Assembly (NCBI RefSeq): GCF_902498785.1
Contig: NZ_LR701494.1
Span: 186,001 to 250,000 of the forward strand
DNA length: 64,000 nt
Origin: Sphingomonas sp. EC-HK361
GTDB taxonomy: Bacteria > Pseudomonadota > Alphaproteobacteria > Sphingomonadales > Sphingomonadaceae
Direction: 5' to 3'
Shown: in pieces, positions 1 through 9,786 of the stretch
Position numbering within the stretch: the first letter of the stretch is position 1
Layout: each line of letters begins with the position of its first letter
Notes under the pieces: model-generated
Databases searched by the model: none
What the model saw: only the letters and a program-made list of their open reading frames with translations
What the model was told of the DNA's origin: nothing
Made by a program: the position numbers and the translations under genes

Positions 1-197
1 GTGATCGGGAAACCAAGCCGCGCGGGATCGAGATCGGCATGATAACCCCGGATCGCGCCCGCTTCTTCCAGTGCGCGCACCCGGCGCAGGCAGGGTGGGG
101 CGGTCAGCCCGACGCGCTCCGCCAGATCGACGTTGGTCATCCGACCGTCTTCCTGCAACAATTTCAGGATTTGCCGGTCGATCCGATCGAACGCCAT
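1..197 (-). CDS. Lrp/AsnC family transcriptional regulator (3' end outside window)
   Basis: The first 65 codons of a minus-strand gene that continues past base 1. They encode the N-terminal helix-turn-helix typical of Lrp/AsnC: MAFDRIDRQILKLLQEDGR, then the recognition helix around LAERVGLTAPPCLRRVRALEE and the wing GAIRGYHADLD. The effector-binding RAM domain lies outside the window. The ATG at 197 is preceded by GAGAGGGG at good spacing. Such proteins bind DNA as oligomers and usually sense amino acids. A dyad at 280-297 in the divergent region is a candidate operator. Family assignment is secure; the ligand cannot be told. Confidence 0.9.
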   Translation of the reverse strand, partial: MAFDRIDRQILKLLQEDGRMTNVDLAERVGLTAPPCLRRVRALEEAGAIRGYHADLDPARLGFPI

Positions 198-279
198 TCC
201 AAAGCCCCTCTCTTTTACGCCACAATCGGCCGACGCTGGTGCGTTTGACCATAAGATAATTACCCCTGAACGCAATTGT

Positions 280-297
280 CCCACATTGCAACGTGGG
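280..297. promoter_or_regulatory. Dyad CCCAC-N8-GTGGG, candidate operator
   Basis: CCCACATTGCAACGTGGG lies between the divergent Lrp/AsnC gene and the histidine kinase. The 5-bp arms flank a perfect TTGCAA centre, giving an almost complete 18-bp palindrome. Lrp/AsnC proteins often autoregulate through dyads in the intergenic region, so this is a plausible site; the binding itself is inference. Confidence 0.4.
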
Positions 298-384
298 GGC
301 AAATGCCCGCTTCCACCGCGGACTCGAGCAGGTTAAACAATCGCCGCGCCGCATCGCCGATGCGCGCGGAGCAAGGGGCGACGA

Positions 385-2100
385 GTGCGGTTCGACGACA
401 GCCTGAAGACCGTCCTGGCTGCCGATACGACCACGGCATTCGGTGCGCAGTCGGCTTTCCGCCAGCTCGTCGATCTCCTCGGCCGCCGTCGAATCTCGAG
501 CGACCCCGACCATATCGACCGCCTGCGGGTGCTTCGTGCGCACGTGCCGGCGAGCGTTCGCGCCGCCTGTGCCCGGGCGCTGGCGCTCGCGGTTCCCGAA
601 GCGCCGCTCGTGGCGTTCTTCGCCGAGGATGAGCCATCGATCGCCGCCCCCGTCCTGCGCGGCGTCACGTTGACGCCGGAGGCGTGGTGCGGTCTGCTGT
701 CCGGCCTTGGCCCGACCGGGCGCGCGGTGTTGCGATCGCGGCGCGATCTACCAGCAGAAGTCATGCGCGGACTCGACAGCTTCGGGTCGGTCGACTTCTC
801 GCTTCCTGGCCCGAAAGTGGCAGCATCTGCGCCGGCAGCGGTCAACCAGCCTACGGCACCCGCGCACGGTGCGGGACCCTTCGTGGCGCTGGGCGAGGTC
901 GCGCGCAAATTGCCCGTCGTGGAGGAGGCGCTCCGCCATGCCGAGGGTGCGCAGACGGAAGACGCGCCAGCCACAGCGCCGCATTTCGAGATTTCGGACC
1001 TTGTCGCGCGGATCGCCGCCTACCAAAAGGACCGAACGGTTCCCGAGGCCTCAGCCAGCGACGCCCCGGCCGACCGCTTCGATTTCGAAACCGATGCCGG
1101 CGGGATCGTCTGCTGGGTCGGCGCCGGCGTGCGCGGTGCGCTGATCGGGCTGTCGCTGACCGGGCTGCAGGGGGAGGACGGTCACGTCGTGGACGGCGTC
1201 GTGGCGGGCGCCTTCCGTCGGCGTAGCGGCTTTCGCGATGCGCGGATGACGGTCGGCGGCGGATCGGCAATGGCCGGGCCCTGGCGCATTTCGGCGGTGC
1301 CGTGCTTCGACGAACATAGCGGACGGTTTACTGGCTTCCGCGGGCTCGCAAGGCGCCCGCGCGCCGATGAAAGCGCGGCGCCGAGACGGTCGGTGAATAT
1401 CGGCGCATCCGAATCGCTTCGTCGCCTGGTGCACGAACTCCGCACGCCGACCAACGCGATCGCGGGCTTTTCGGAATTGATCGAAACCGAGCTCATGGGC
1501 CCGATCGACCCGCGCTACCGCGATCGCGCCCGCGCGATCCGCCTGCAGGCAGGCGACCTGATTGCCGCGATCGAGGATCTCGATATCGCGGCGCGTATTG
1601 CGGGCGATACGCTCGAATTGCGTCCCGGCCAGGTCGATGCAGGGGCGTTGATCCGGGGTTTGATCCGGGACCTCGAACCCTTGGCGAGCCTTCGCGGCTC
1701 TCGCGTAACGCTCGACGCAATAGACGCCGCGGTTGCCGTCGCGGGCGACGACCGCGCGGTGGAGCGGCTGATCGGGCGATTGTTGTCGGCGATTGTTTCG
1801 GCCGGTGGCCCGGGCGAAGCGATCGGCATTACGCTTCGCCGCGAAAACGACGCTATCGCGATCGATGTGGACCGCCCGGCCGCGCTCGCGGCGATCGGCG
1901 ACGATGCGCTGCTGCGGATCGACGCGGAAAGCGAGGCGGCGATGCCCGGCGCGCCGCTTCTCGGCACAGGCTTTGCTCTGCGCCTTGCGCGCAATCTCGC
2001 GCTGGAGCTTGGCGGCGAATTACAGCTCGAGGCGCGCCGCTTGACTCTGCGTTTGCCCGCCGTGCCTTATGCACCCATGGAGCAGGCGTCGATCCACTGA
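385..2100 (+). CDS. Histidine kinase-like protein with degenerate ATPase domain
   Basis: 571 residues from GTG 385, preceded by AAGGGG. The N-terminal 150 residues are helical and resemble DUF2336 (a run like FFAEDEPSIAAPVLRG). The middle has a PAS-like segment at about 230-320. An H-box RLVHELRTPTNAI puts the phospho-acceptor at His350. The C-terminal region keeps the HATPase outline and a G2-like GTGFALRLARN, but the N-box Asn is replaced (RLIGRLLSAIVSA) and the G1 box has lost its glycines (IDVDRPAAL). ATP binding may therefore be weak or absent. No membrane segment is seen. The deacetylase gene follows with little or no gap. Kinase ancestry is clear; catalytic activity is doubtful. Confidence 0.8.
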   Translation: MRFDDSLKTVLAADTTTAFGAQSAFRQLVDLLGRRRISSDPDHIDRLRVLRAHVPASVRAACARALALAVPEAPLVAFFAEDEPSIAAPVLRGVTLTPEAWCGLLSGLGPTGRAVLRSRRDLPAEVMRGLDSFGSVDFSLPGPKVAASAPAAVNQPTAPAHGAGPFVALGEVARKLPVVEEALRHAEGAQTEDAPATAPHFEISDLVARIAAYQKDRTVPEASASDAPADRFDFETDAGGIVCWVGAGVRGALIGLSLTGLQGEDGHVVDGVVAGAFRRRSGFRDARMTVGGGSAMAGPWRISAVPCFDEHSGRFTGFRGLARRPRADESAAPRRSVNIGASESLRRLVHELRTPTNAIAGFSELIETELMGPIDPRYRDRARAIRLQAGDLIAAIEDLDIAARIAGDTLELRPGQVDAGALIRGLIRDLEPLASLRGSRVTLDAIDAAVAVAGDDRAVERLIGRLLSAIVSAGGPGEAIGITLRRENDAIAIDVDRPAALAAIGDDALLRIDAESEAAMPGAPLLGTGFALRLARNLALELGGELQLEARRLTLRLPAVPYAPMEQASIH

Positions 2101-2101
2101 C

Positions 2102-3118
2102 GTGACTGGCGCGGCGGCACCATCCGGCGTGTTCCGGCCGGCCGCGCCCGCGCCCGGCGCACGTATCCGCTGGCCGGAAAGCTTCGGGTCCCGCTTCTGC
2201 CTGTTCGTCGATGCCGAGGAGGAGTTCGACTGGTCGCGGCCGTTCGACCGCACCCAGCGCGCGACGACGGCGATGGCGGCGTTGCCGGCCTTCCATCGGC
2301 GCCTGTCGGATCGCGGGATTGCCGTCACCTATATGGTCGACCACCCGGTCGCGACCGATGCCGCTGCGGTCGATGCTCTGAAGGCATGCCTCGCCGATGG
2401 CCGGTCGGTGATCGGCACGCAGCTTCATGCCTGGGTCAATCCGCCTTTCGAGGAGGAGCCTTCGGTCCTGGCGAGCTTTCCGGGAAATCTGCCGCCGTCG
2501 CTGGAGAGGGCGAAGCTGGACGTGCTGACCGACGCGATCACGGCATCCTTCGGGGTTCGGCCGATCGCGTATCGGGCGGGGCGCTACGGGCTGGGATCGG
2601 CCAGTGCGGCGATGCTTGCGACTAGAGGATATCGGTTGGATACGTCGATGCGCGCGCGCCATGATTATTCGACACAAGGAGGCCCCGATTATGCGGGCAT
2701 AGGGCCGGAAAGTTTTTGGTTTGGGAAGTGTGGCGATCTGATCGAGGTTCCGCCGACGACGATCTATACCGGGGTATTGCGTCGGCGCGGGTCGGGGGTG
2801 CACGGCGTCGCTGGCCGTATATGGCGGGGGCGTGGCATTTTGGCGCGAACGAAGCTGCTGTCGCGCGTCCCGCTGACGCCGGAAGGCGTGCCGCTGCGCG
2901 AGGCGAGGGAGGCGGTTCGGGTTGCGCTCGGCGAAGGCTTGCGGCTGCTCAATTTCGGCTTCCATACCCCGTCGCTGGTCCCTGGATGGACGCCCTATGT
3001 GCGCGATACCGCGGATCTACGCAGGTTTAACGCTTGGTGGGACGGGGTGCTCGATCTGCTCGCGCAGCTTGGGTGCGAGCCGGCGTCGCTCGACGACATT
3101 CTCGCGGCGGCGCGGTGA
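2102..3118 (+). CDS. Polysaccharide deacetylase family protein (WalW-like)
   Basis: 338 residues from GTG 2102, one base after the kinase stop, which suggests translational coupling. An in-frame ATG at 2069 would add 11 residues overlapping the kinase gene, but it has no clear ribosome site. The start of the fold is FCLFVDAEEEFDW, and further conserved pieces are VIGTQLHAWVNPPF, YRAGRYGLG and LDTSMRARHDY. These match NodB-type deacetylases and the proteins named WalW in sphingomonads (from memory). The family removes acyl groups from polysaccharides using a divalent metal. No signal peptide is seen, so it probably acts in the cytoplasm. Substrate unknown. Confidence 0.8.
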   Translation: MTGAAAPSGVFRPAAPAPGARIRWPESFGSRFCLFVDAEEEFDWSRPFDRTQRATTAMAALPAFHRRLSDRGIAVTYMVDHPVATDAAAVDALKACLADGRSVIGTQLHAWVNPPFEEEPSVLASFPGNLPPSLERAKLDVLTDAITASFGVRPIAYRAGRYGLGSASAAMLATRGYRLDTSMRARHDYSTQGGPDYAGIGPESFWFGKCGDLIEVPPTTIYTGVLRRRGSGVHGVAGRIWRGRGILARTKLLSRVPLTPEGVPLREAREAVRVALGEGLRLLNFGFHTPSLVPGWTPYVRDTADLRRFNAWWDGVLDLLAQLGCEPASLDDILAAAR

Positions 3119-3167
3119 AGCCTTGCGCTTGGCGGGCGCGCTCCGCTAGGCGCTTGGGGCGCGTGGG

Positions 3168-3240
3168 GGGCCTGTAGCTCAATGGTTAGAGCTGGCCGCT
3201 CATAACGGCTAGGTTGCGGGTTCGAGTCCTGCCGGGCCCA
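3168..3240 (+). tRNA. tRNA-Ile2 (CAU, lysidine type)
   Basis: A full cloverleaf: acceptor GGGCCTG pairs with CGGGCCC (one G-T), discriminator A at 3240, anticodon CAT at 3201-3203. CCA is not encoded (CCG follows). The loop ACTCATAA-like pattern and GGTTAGAGC arm resemble E. coli ileX more than elongator tRNA-Met, and a better elongator tRNA-Met lies at 9710-9786. The CAU anticodon would need TilS lysidine modification to read AUA. An automated tool may call it tRNA-Met. Confidence 0.85.
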
Positions 3241-3256
3241 CCGCGCGCCGGCCGTC

Positions 3257-3481
3257 GCGATAGCGAAGCTATCGCGCGGCGCTAGGCGCGCGCGGCCGAC
3301 GCCGCTGAAGGCGCCGTTCGACGAAGCGGCTTTGCCGCGGCGGGGCTTTCGGAGACAATCTGGGAACTTGCACGGGGTAGCGCCGCGGCAAAGCCGCGTC
3401 GTCGGTCGCGGCTATGGCCGCGCCGGCCGGGCGTGCTGCGGTTTGCTCGTCGTAGCTGCGCTACGACTTTGCGCAGCACGC
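3257..3481. repeat. Cluster of perfect inverted repeats between two convergent tRNA genes
   Basis: Four structures fill the gap between tRNA-Ile2 and tRNA-Pro. GCGATAGC-GAA-GCTATCGC lies at 3257-3275. A 15-bp inverted pair lies at 3326-3340 and 3383-3397, each half itself folding around TTT or AAA. Outer arms at 3431-3440 and 3472-3481 enclose a second stem at 3449-3456/3460-3467. None ends in a T-tract, so these are not standard terminators, though they sit downstream of both tRNAs and could stop or trim their transcripts. No gene is seen here. Confidence 0.75.
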
Positions 3482-3483
3482 CG

Positions 3484-3560
<77 letters not shown>

Positions 3561-3615
3561 ACTGGAGGGCTGCGCCTAGAGGGTAACGACGGGGGTGGCA
3601 ACCCACTGCGCAACG

Positions 3616-3645
3616 AAAAAGGGCGCCCCCGAAGGAACGCCCTTT
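3616..3645 (-). terminator. Rho-independent terminator of the small lipoprotein operon
   Basis: Arms AAAGGGCG (3618-3625) and CGCCCTTT (3638-3645) form an 8-bp stem. On the minus strand it is followed by TTTTT, as expected for an intrinsic terminator just downstream of the lipoprotein gene that ends at 3686. Confidence 0.8.
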
Positions 3646-3685
3646 CCTGTAGAACTTCATTCGAGCCCGAGGGCCCAAACGAGGC

Positions 3686-3955
3686 TTACTGCATGTTGTC
3701 TGCCTTGGCGTCAGCGGCATCGCGGACGTTGTCGGCAGCGGCGTTCATGTTGTCGGCCGCATTCTCGATCGCATCGGATGCCATCGTGTTCGCCGTGTTG
3801 TCGGCCATCGCGTCCATATTGTCCGCAGCGGCTTCCATGTTGTCGGCGACCATGTCCGCGTTGTTTTCAACAGCGGCGGCTTCCGGCGACTTGTTGCAGG
3901 CTGCCAGCGACATCAGGCCGGCGGCGGCCGCAACGAGGATCAGCTTCTTCATCAT
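3686..3955 (-). CDS. Small repeat-rich lipoprotein (paralogue 2)
   Basis: 89 residues from ATG 3955, with GGAGG five bases upstream; the next ATG (3952) is an equal alternative. The signal peptide MKKLILVAAAAGLMSLAAC ends in lipobox LAAC, so the mature protein begins with a lipidated Cys. The rest is Ala/Asn/Asp/Met-rich with repeated ADNM-type heptads (ADNMEAAADNMDAMADN), probably helical. It is the second of two tandem paralogues 31 bp apart that share one terminator. Function unknown; the repeats recall Lpp-like envelope helices, but that is only an analogy. Confidence 0.75.
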   Translation of the reverse strand: MMKKLILVAAAAGLMSLAACNKSPEAAAVENNADMVADNMEAAADNMDAMADNTANTMASDAIENAADNMNAAADNVRDAADAKADNMQ

Positions 3956-3986
3956 AAACTCCTCCAATCAAACCCCGGGGGTTCGA

Positions 3987-4253
3987 TCAGTTCATGTTGT
4001 CAGCCTTGTCCTCGGCGGCGTCACGGACGTTGTCCGCGGCGTCGTGAACGTTTTCAGACATGGCTTCCATGTTGTCTTCTGCCATCGGGTTGGCAGTGGT
4101 GTTCGACATATCGGCCATGTTGTCGGCCATCGCGTCCATGTTGTCCGCGATCATGTCGCCGTTGTTCTCGACGGCTGCCGCTTCCGGCGACTTGTTGCAG
4201 GCTGCCAGCGACATCAGGCCGGCGGCGACGGCAACGAATGCGATCTTCTTCAT
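3987..4253 (-). CDS. Small repeat-rich lipoprotein (paralogue 1)
   Basis: 88 residues from ATG 4253, preceded by GGGGAG. MKKIAFVAVAAGLMSLAAC is a signal peptide with the same LAAC lipobox as its neighbour, and the next residues NKSPEAAAVENN are identical in both. The tail again has DNM repeats but diverges in the middle. The pair clearly arose by tandem duplication. Upstream, ATTGT-A-ACAAT (4272-4282) is a perfect short dyad that could be part of the control region. Function unknown. Confidence 0.75.
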   Translation of the reverse strand: MKKIAFVAVAAGLMSLAACNKSPEAAAVENNGDMIADNMDAMADNMADMSNTTANPMAEDNMEAMSENVHDAADNVRDAAEDKADNMN

Positions 4254-4387
4254 TCGGGTTGCTCCCCAAGCATTGTAACAATCGCGGCCGACCCTGATGC
4301 CGTCGCGAAGCGGCTGCAATTAAACTAGCTGACCCACGCGTCAATCGGCAAATTCATGCTCGGTCAATGTGGGACGCTCGGCCCGGC

Positions 4388-5785
4388 TCATTTCCGCGGA
4401 GTGACCGGGCCGATATCTTCGGGCGCGTTGGCCACGACGCCGAGCATCGCCGTCCACGCCGCGACGTTCTGGCGGAGCTGTTCGGGATCGATCCGGTCCA
4501 GCGTGTCGTCAGGCGTGTGGTGGGTGTCGAAATAGCGCAGGCCCGACTGGTTGAGATCGACGCCGGCGACACCGAGCGCGACGATCGGCCCGATGTCGGA
4601 ACCGTCGCCGGCGGTGCCGGTCCCGCGCGTGATGCCGAGCGGGGACAGCGCGACCTGGAGCCGGTCGCCCACCGCCTTTGCACTTTCGGGCAGGTTGGTT
4701 TCGAACCGCCACACCCGGTCTGCCCCGAAGTCGCTCTCGGCGGCGACGACATGGCGTTCCTTGCCGTGGCGTGCGGCGTAATCGCGACCGCCGAAGCCGC
4801 CGACCTCCTCCGATCCCCACCATACGACGCGGATGGTGCGGCGCGGGCGCTTGCCCGAATCGAGCAGACGTTTCGCGGCAGCGGCGGTGATCGCGACCCC
4901 GCTCGCGTCGTCGATCGCGCCCGTGCCGAGGTCCCAGCTGTCGAGATGGCCACCGATCAGCACGATCCCCGCCTTGGGATCGGTGCCGGGCACTTCTGCG
5001 ATGATGTTGCCCGATTCCCGCGTGCCGATCTGGCGGGGGGTGAGCGTCAGATGCAGCGTGATCGGCTTGCCGCGATCCGCCATCCGTTCGATCTGCTCGG
5101 CATCGGGAACGGAGAGCGCCGCGGCGGGGATCGGCGTCACGCCGTCGGGGAAGTTGGTCAGGCCGGCATGGGGGATGCGGTGATGATCGGTGCCGATCGA
5201 GCGGATCACCATCGCGGCCGCCCCTTTGCGCGCCGCAAGGGCCGGGCCGACGAAACGCGCCGCGCCGTTCGCGCCATAGCCGGACCCGTCCTGCGTCGGC
5301 TCCATCGCATTGCCGACATAGACGATACGATCCTTCACTGCGCTGTCAGGTGCCGCCAGCAACGCATTGAAGTCCTTGAACACGGCCACCGGTGCAGTCA
5401 GCCCCTCGGCCGGCGTCGCGCCGGAATTGCCGAGCGCGGTCAGATACAATTTCTGGGGGAAGGGCGAGACGATCTCCGCCGTTTCGGCCCCGCGAACCCA
5501 GACCGGCATCTGATAGGGTTCGGCGCGCACATTCTTGAACCCCAGCGCCTTAAGCTTGGCGACGGCCCAGGTCCGCGCGCGTGCTTCCGCCTCGGTGCCG
5601 GCAAGGCGCGGACCGACTTCGGTCGTCAGACCCTCGACGATGTCATAGGCCACATCGTCCTTCAGCGCCGCGTCGCGCATGTCCTCGACCGCAGGATCGA
5701 TGGGTGGAAGCGGCGCGGGGAGAGTTCGCTGTGCGAGCGCCGGCACGGCGACCATCGTCAGCAGCAAGGGAAGCGACCGCGTCAT
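4388..5785 (-). CDS. Secreted M28 family zinc aminopeptidase
   Basis: 465 residues from ATG 5785; an ATG six bases earlier sits too close to GGGGAG. MTRSLPLLLTMVAVPALAQ is a Sec signal peptide, so the enzyme is periplasmic or exported. A PA-like insert comes first (about 120-260), then the M28 core with both zinc-site blocks: GGHLDSWDLGTGAIDDASG (His, bridging Asp), WWGSEEVGGFG (Glu pair), ESDFG (Asp) and YFDTHHTPDD (His). All catalytic residues are present. It should remove N-terminal residues from peptides. The gene is alone and divergent from ettA. Confidence 0.9.
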   Translation of the reverse strand: MTRSLPLLLTMVAVPALAQRTLPAPLPPIDPAVEDMRDAALKDDVAYDIVEGLTTEVGPRLAGTEAEARARTWAVAKLKALGFKNVRAEPYQMPVWVRGAETAEIVSPFPQKLYLTALGNSGATPAEGLTAPVAVFKDFNALLAAPDSAVKDRIVYVGNAMEPTQDGSGYGANGAARFVGPALAARKGAAAMVIRSIGTDHHRIPHAGLTNFPDGVTPIPAAALSVPDAEQIERMADRGKPITLHLTLTPRQIGTRESGNIIAEVPGTDPKAGIVLIGGHLDSWDLGTGAIDDASGVAITAAAAKRLLDSGKRPRRTIRVVWWGSEEVGGFGGRDYAARHGKERHVVAAESDFGADRVWRFETNLPESAKAVGDRLQVALSPLGITRGTGTAGDGSDIGPIVALGVAGVDLNQSGLRYFDTHHTPDDTLDRIDPEQLRQNVAAWTAMLGVVANAPEDIGPVTPRK

Positions 5786-5929
5786 TCTCATTCTCCCCGC
5801 ACCTTGTGATGCGGCCACGCTTTGGAGAAGCGCCCGCGGTTCGGCAAGCGTTTGCGCAGCGGACGCCCAATCGCTACATGGCGCCCAACCCATTTCCATC
5901 CCTGTCGAAACACGGAGCCCGGCACCCAC

Positions 5930-7609
<1,680 letters not shown>

Positions 7610-7630
7610 TCGGCGGCCGAGAGGATTGGC

Positions 7631-8809
7631 ATGAGCGTCATCGAGCAATCGCCGGGCGGTGACGAGCCGCCATCGCAGGGTGCGCTGCGATATCGGCTGC
7701 GGCAGCAATCGGTGCTGGCCGATTTCGGGATCGAGGCGCTTCGTGCGCGCGATCTCGACCCGATGTTGCAGCGCGCGGTCGCGCTGTGCGCACAGGGCAT
7801 GCAGTCGCGCTACGCCAAATTCCTCGAATATTGCGTTGAAGCCGATCGCCTGCTCGTCCGCAACGGCGTGGGCTGGGACGACGGGGTCGTCGGGATGGTC
7901 GAGATGGGCGCCGATACCGGGTCGCCGGCCGGGTATGCCTTCAAGACCGGCGAAGCCGTGATCTCCAACCACCTCGAGAATGAAGAGCGCTTCCGCACCC
8001 CCGGCTTCATGGCGAGTCACGGCATTCGCCGCGCGATCAACGTCCTGGTCGAGGCGGGCGGCGAAAAATACGGCGTGCTGGAAGTCGATAGCGGGGATGA
8101 AGGAAAGTTCGAGGCGGACGACCTCGCCTTCATGCGCGGCTTCGCCAACCTGATCGGCGTCGCGATCGAACGGCAGCAGGCGGAGACTCGGCTCAATCAA
8201 GCAATCGAGCATCAGGAACTTCTGACCCGCGAGGCGAGCCACCGGGTGAAGAACAGCCTTTCGCTGGTGTCAGCCATGCTCAACCTGCAGATGCAGGAGG
8301 ATGACGATCCGCGTATCGTGCGACTGCTCGGCGACGCGCAGGCGCGCATCACCGCGATCGCACAGGCGCACGACAAATTGTGGCGCGGCGATCAGGTCGG
8401 CATGGTCGCGCTTGACGAGCTCGTCTGCGGAATCGTCTCGGGGCTGGGCGAGCAGGCCGACGGTGCCGCGCTGTCGTGCGACGTCGCCAAGATCGATATC
8501 AGCGCAGACAGCGCGATCCCGATCGGGCTGCTCGTCACCGAACTCACCACCAATGCATTGAAATATGCGGCGGACGCAGGGCCGGTGTCGGTGACGATCG
8601 CGCTTCGCGATGACACGTTGACGCTGACGGTCACCGATCGCGGACCGGGTATGCCCGAGGATTTCGACGAGCAGACCAGTTCGCGCAGCAGCCTGGGCAT
8701 GAGGATGATCGCAAGCCTGACGCGTCAGCTCCGCGGTCAGATACGCTTCGAGAATGCCGAGCCGGGCACGCGCGCGGTGCTAACCTGTCCCGATCCGCGC
8801 GCCGCGTAA
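7631..8809 (+). CDS. GAF domain sensor histidine kinase, HisKA_2/HWE type
   Basis: 392 residues from ATG 7631 with GAGGA upstream. A GAF domain (about 30-185) precedes the dimerization helix ASHRVKNSLSLVSAMLNLQ, with phospho-acceptor His204. The ATPase domain has N-box LVTELTTNALKYA and G1 DRGPGMP, both intact. No membrane segment, so it is a soluble sensor. Kinases of this group in alphaproteobacteria often feed the general stress response through single-domain regulators; such a regulator lies 42 kb away at 50653, but a link is unproven. It follows ettA by 21 bp and may be co-transcribed. Confidence 0.9.
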   Translation: MSVIEQSPGGDEPPSQGALRYRLRQQSVLADFGIEALRARDLDPMLQRAVALCAQGMQSRYAKFLEYCVEADRLLVRNGVGWDDGVVGMVEMGADTGSPAGYAFKTGEAVISNHLENEERFRTPGFMASHGIRRAINVLVEAGGEKYGVLEVDSGDEGKFEADDLAFMRGFANLIGVAIERQQAETRLNQAIEHQELLTREASHRVKNSLSLVSAMLNLQMQEDDDPRIVRLLGDAQARITAIAQAHDKLWRGDQVGMVALDELVCGIVSGLGEQADGAALSCDVAKIDISADSAIPIGLLVTELTTNALKYAADAGPVSVTIALRDDTLTLTVTDRGPGMPEDFDEQTSSRSSLGMRMIASLTRQLRGQIRFENAEPGTRAVLTCPDPRAA

Positions 8810-8813
8810 TAGC

Positions 8814-9584
8814 TTAGCGCAGCCGCTTCACGAAGACGCGCCCGTCCGCGCGGCGTTCGGACTGGAAGTTCGGCACCGCCTCGATGAGATCGGACAGCCG
8901 GCGGTAGCCGTAATTGCGCGCATCGAAGCTGGAACGGTTGCCGGCGAGCTGGCCCATCGCCGACAGGCTGACGAACCCCTTGTCGTCCCGCTTCACCGAA
9001 TCATACGCGTCGATCAGCAGCTTGAGCAGCTCGGGATCGACGCCCGTCGGTTTCTTTGCAGTCGCCGTGGCCGTGCCCAGCGCGGGCGGCAGGGATTGCT
9101 CGATCGGTACATCGGCCGGCGTCGGTTGTGCGGGCTCGGTTTCCTGGCGAAGCGCGCCGACATCGATGAAGCGCGTGCACGCCTGTTTGAACGCTTCGGG
9201 CGTCTTCGCGCCGCCAAAGCCGTAGACCGGGATGCCGTCCTGCCGGATGCGCATGGCGAGCGGCATGAAATCGCTGTCGGACGACATGATCCCGAACCCG
9301 TCGACACGACCGCGGAACAGCAGGTCCATCGCGTCGATCGTCATCTTCATGTCGGTCGCGTTCTTGCCCTTGGTGATATCGAACTGCTGCTGCGGCTCGA
9401 TCCCGTGTTTGACTGTCATGTCCTTCCAGCCCTTCAGCGCTGGCTTGGTCCAGTTGCCGTAGACGCGCCGCACGTTGACGTTGCCGAGCTCGGCCAGCAC
9501 CGTCAGCACCGGATCGACATCGTTGTGCGAGGCATTGTCGGCGTCGATCAGGAGCGCGACGTTGCGATTTGGCTGGTCGGTCAT
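8814..9584 (-). CDS. NYN domain ribonuclease-like protein with C-terminal LOTUS/OST-HTH domain
   Basis: 256 residues from ATG 9584. The N-terminal PIN-like NYN domain shows its acidic residues in ALLIDADNAS, KGKNATDMKMTIDAMD and IMSSDSDFMPL, matching the metal-binding pattern of NYN RNases. The C-terminal 75 residues (LLKLLIDAYDSV to the end) look like an OST-HTH/LOTUS RNA-binding domain. The pairing is common in bacteria and presumed to act on RNA. Targets unknown. The gene converges with the kinase, 4 bp between stops. Confidence 0.9.
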   Translation of the reverse strand: MTDQPNRNVALLIDADNASHNDVDPVLTVLAELGNVNVRRVYGNWTKPALKGWKDMTVKHGIEPQQQFDITKGKNATDMKMTIDAMDLLFRGRVDGFGIMSSDSDFMPLAMRIRQDGIPVYGFGGAKTPEAFKQACTRFIDVGALRQETEPAQPTPADVPIEQSLPPALGTATATAKKPTGVDPELLKLLIDAYDSVKRDDKGFVSLSAMGQLAGNRSSFDARNYGYRRLSDLIEAVPNFQSERRADGRVFVKRLR

Positions 9585-9709
9585 GGCCGCGGTGGTAGCA
9601 GGCGAGGGGGCCGCTGCCACCCTGTTTCGGCCCCGCTCCGACAAAGACGAAACCGCGCTTGACGGCGGCCGCGCCGCGCACCTATAGGCGCCCCTCCTCA
9701 GCGTGGTTG

Positions 9710-9786
9710 GGCGGAGTAGCTCAGCTGGTTAGAGCACGGGAATCATAATCCTGGGGTCGGGGGTTCAAGTCCCTCCTCCGCTACCA
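9710..9786 (+). tRNA. tRNA-Met (CAU, elongator)
   Basis: Acceptor GGCGGAG pairs with CTCCGCT, CCA is encoded at 9784-9786, and the anticodon CAT is at 9744-9746. TAGCTCAGCTGGTTAGAGCA and the GGGGTC variable loop match elongator tRNA-Met. G1 pairs with T72, so it lacks the unpaired first base of an initiator. The fdhD reading frame on the other strand runs 44 bases into this gene. Confidence 0.92.
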
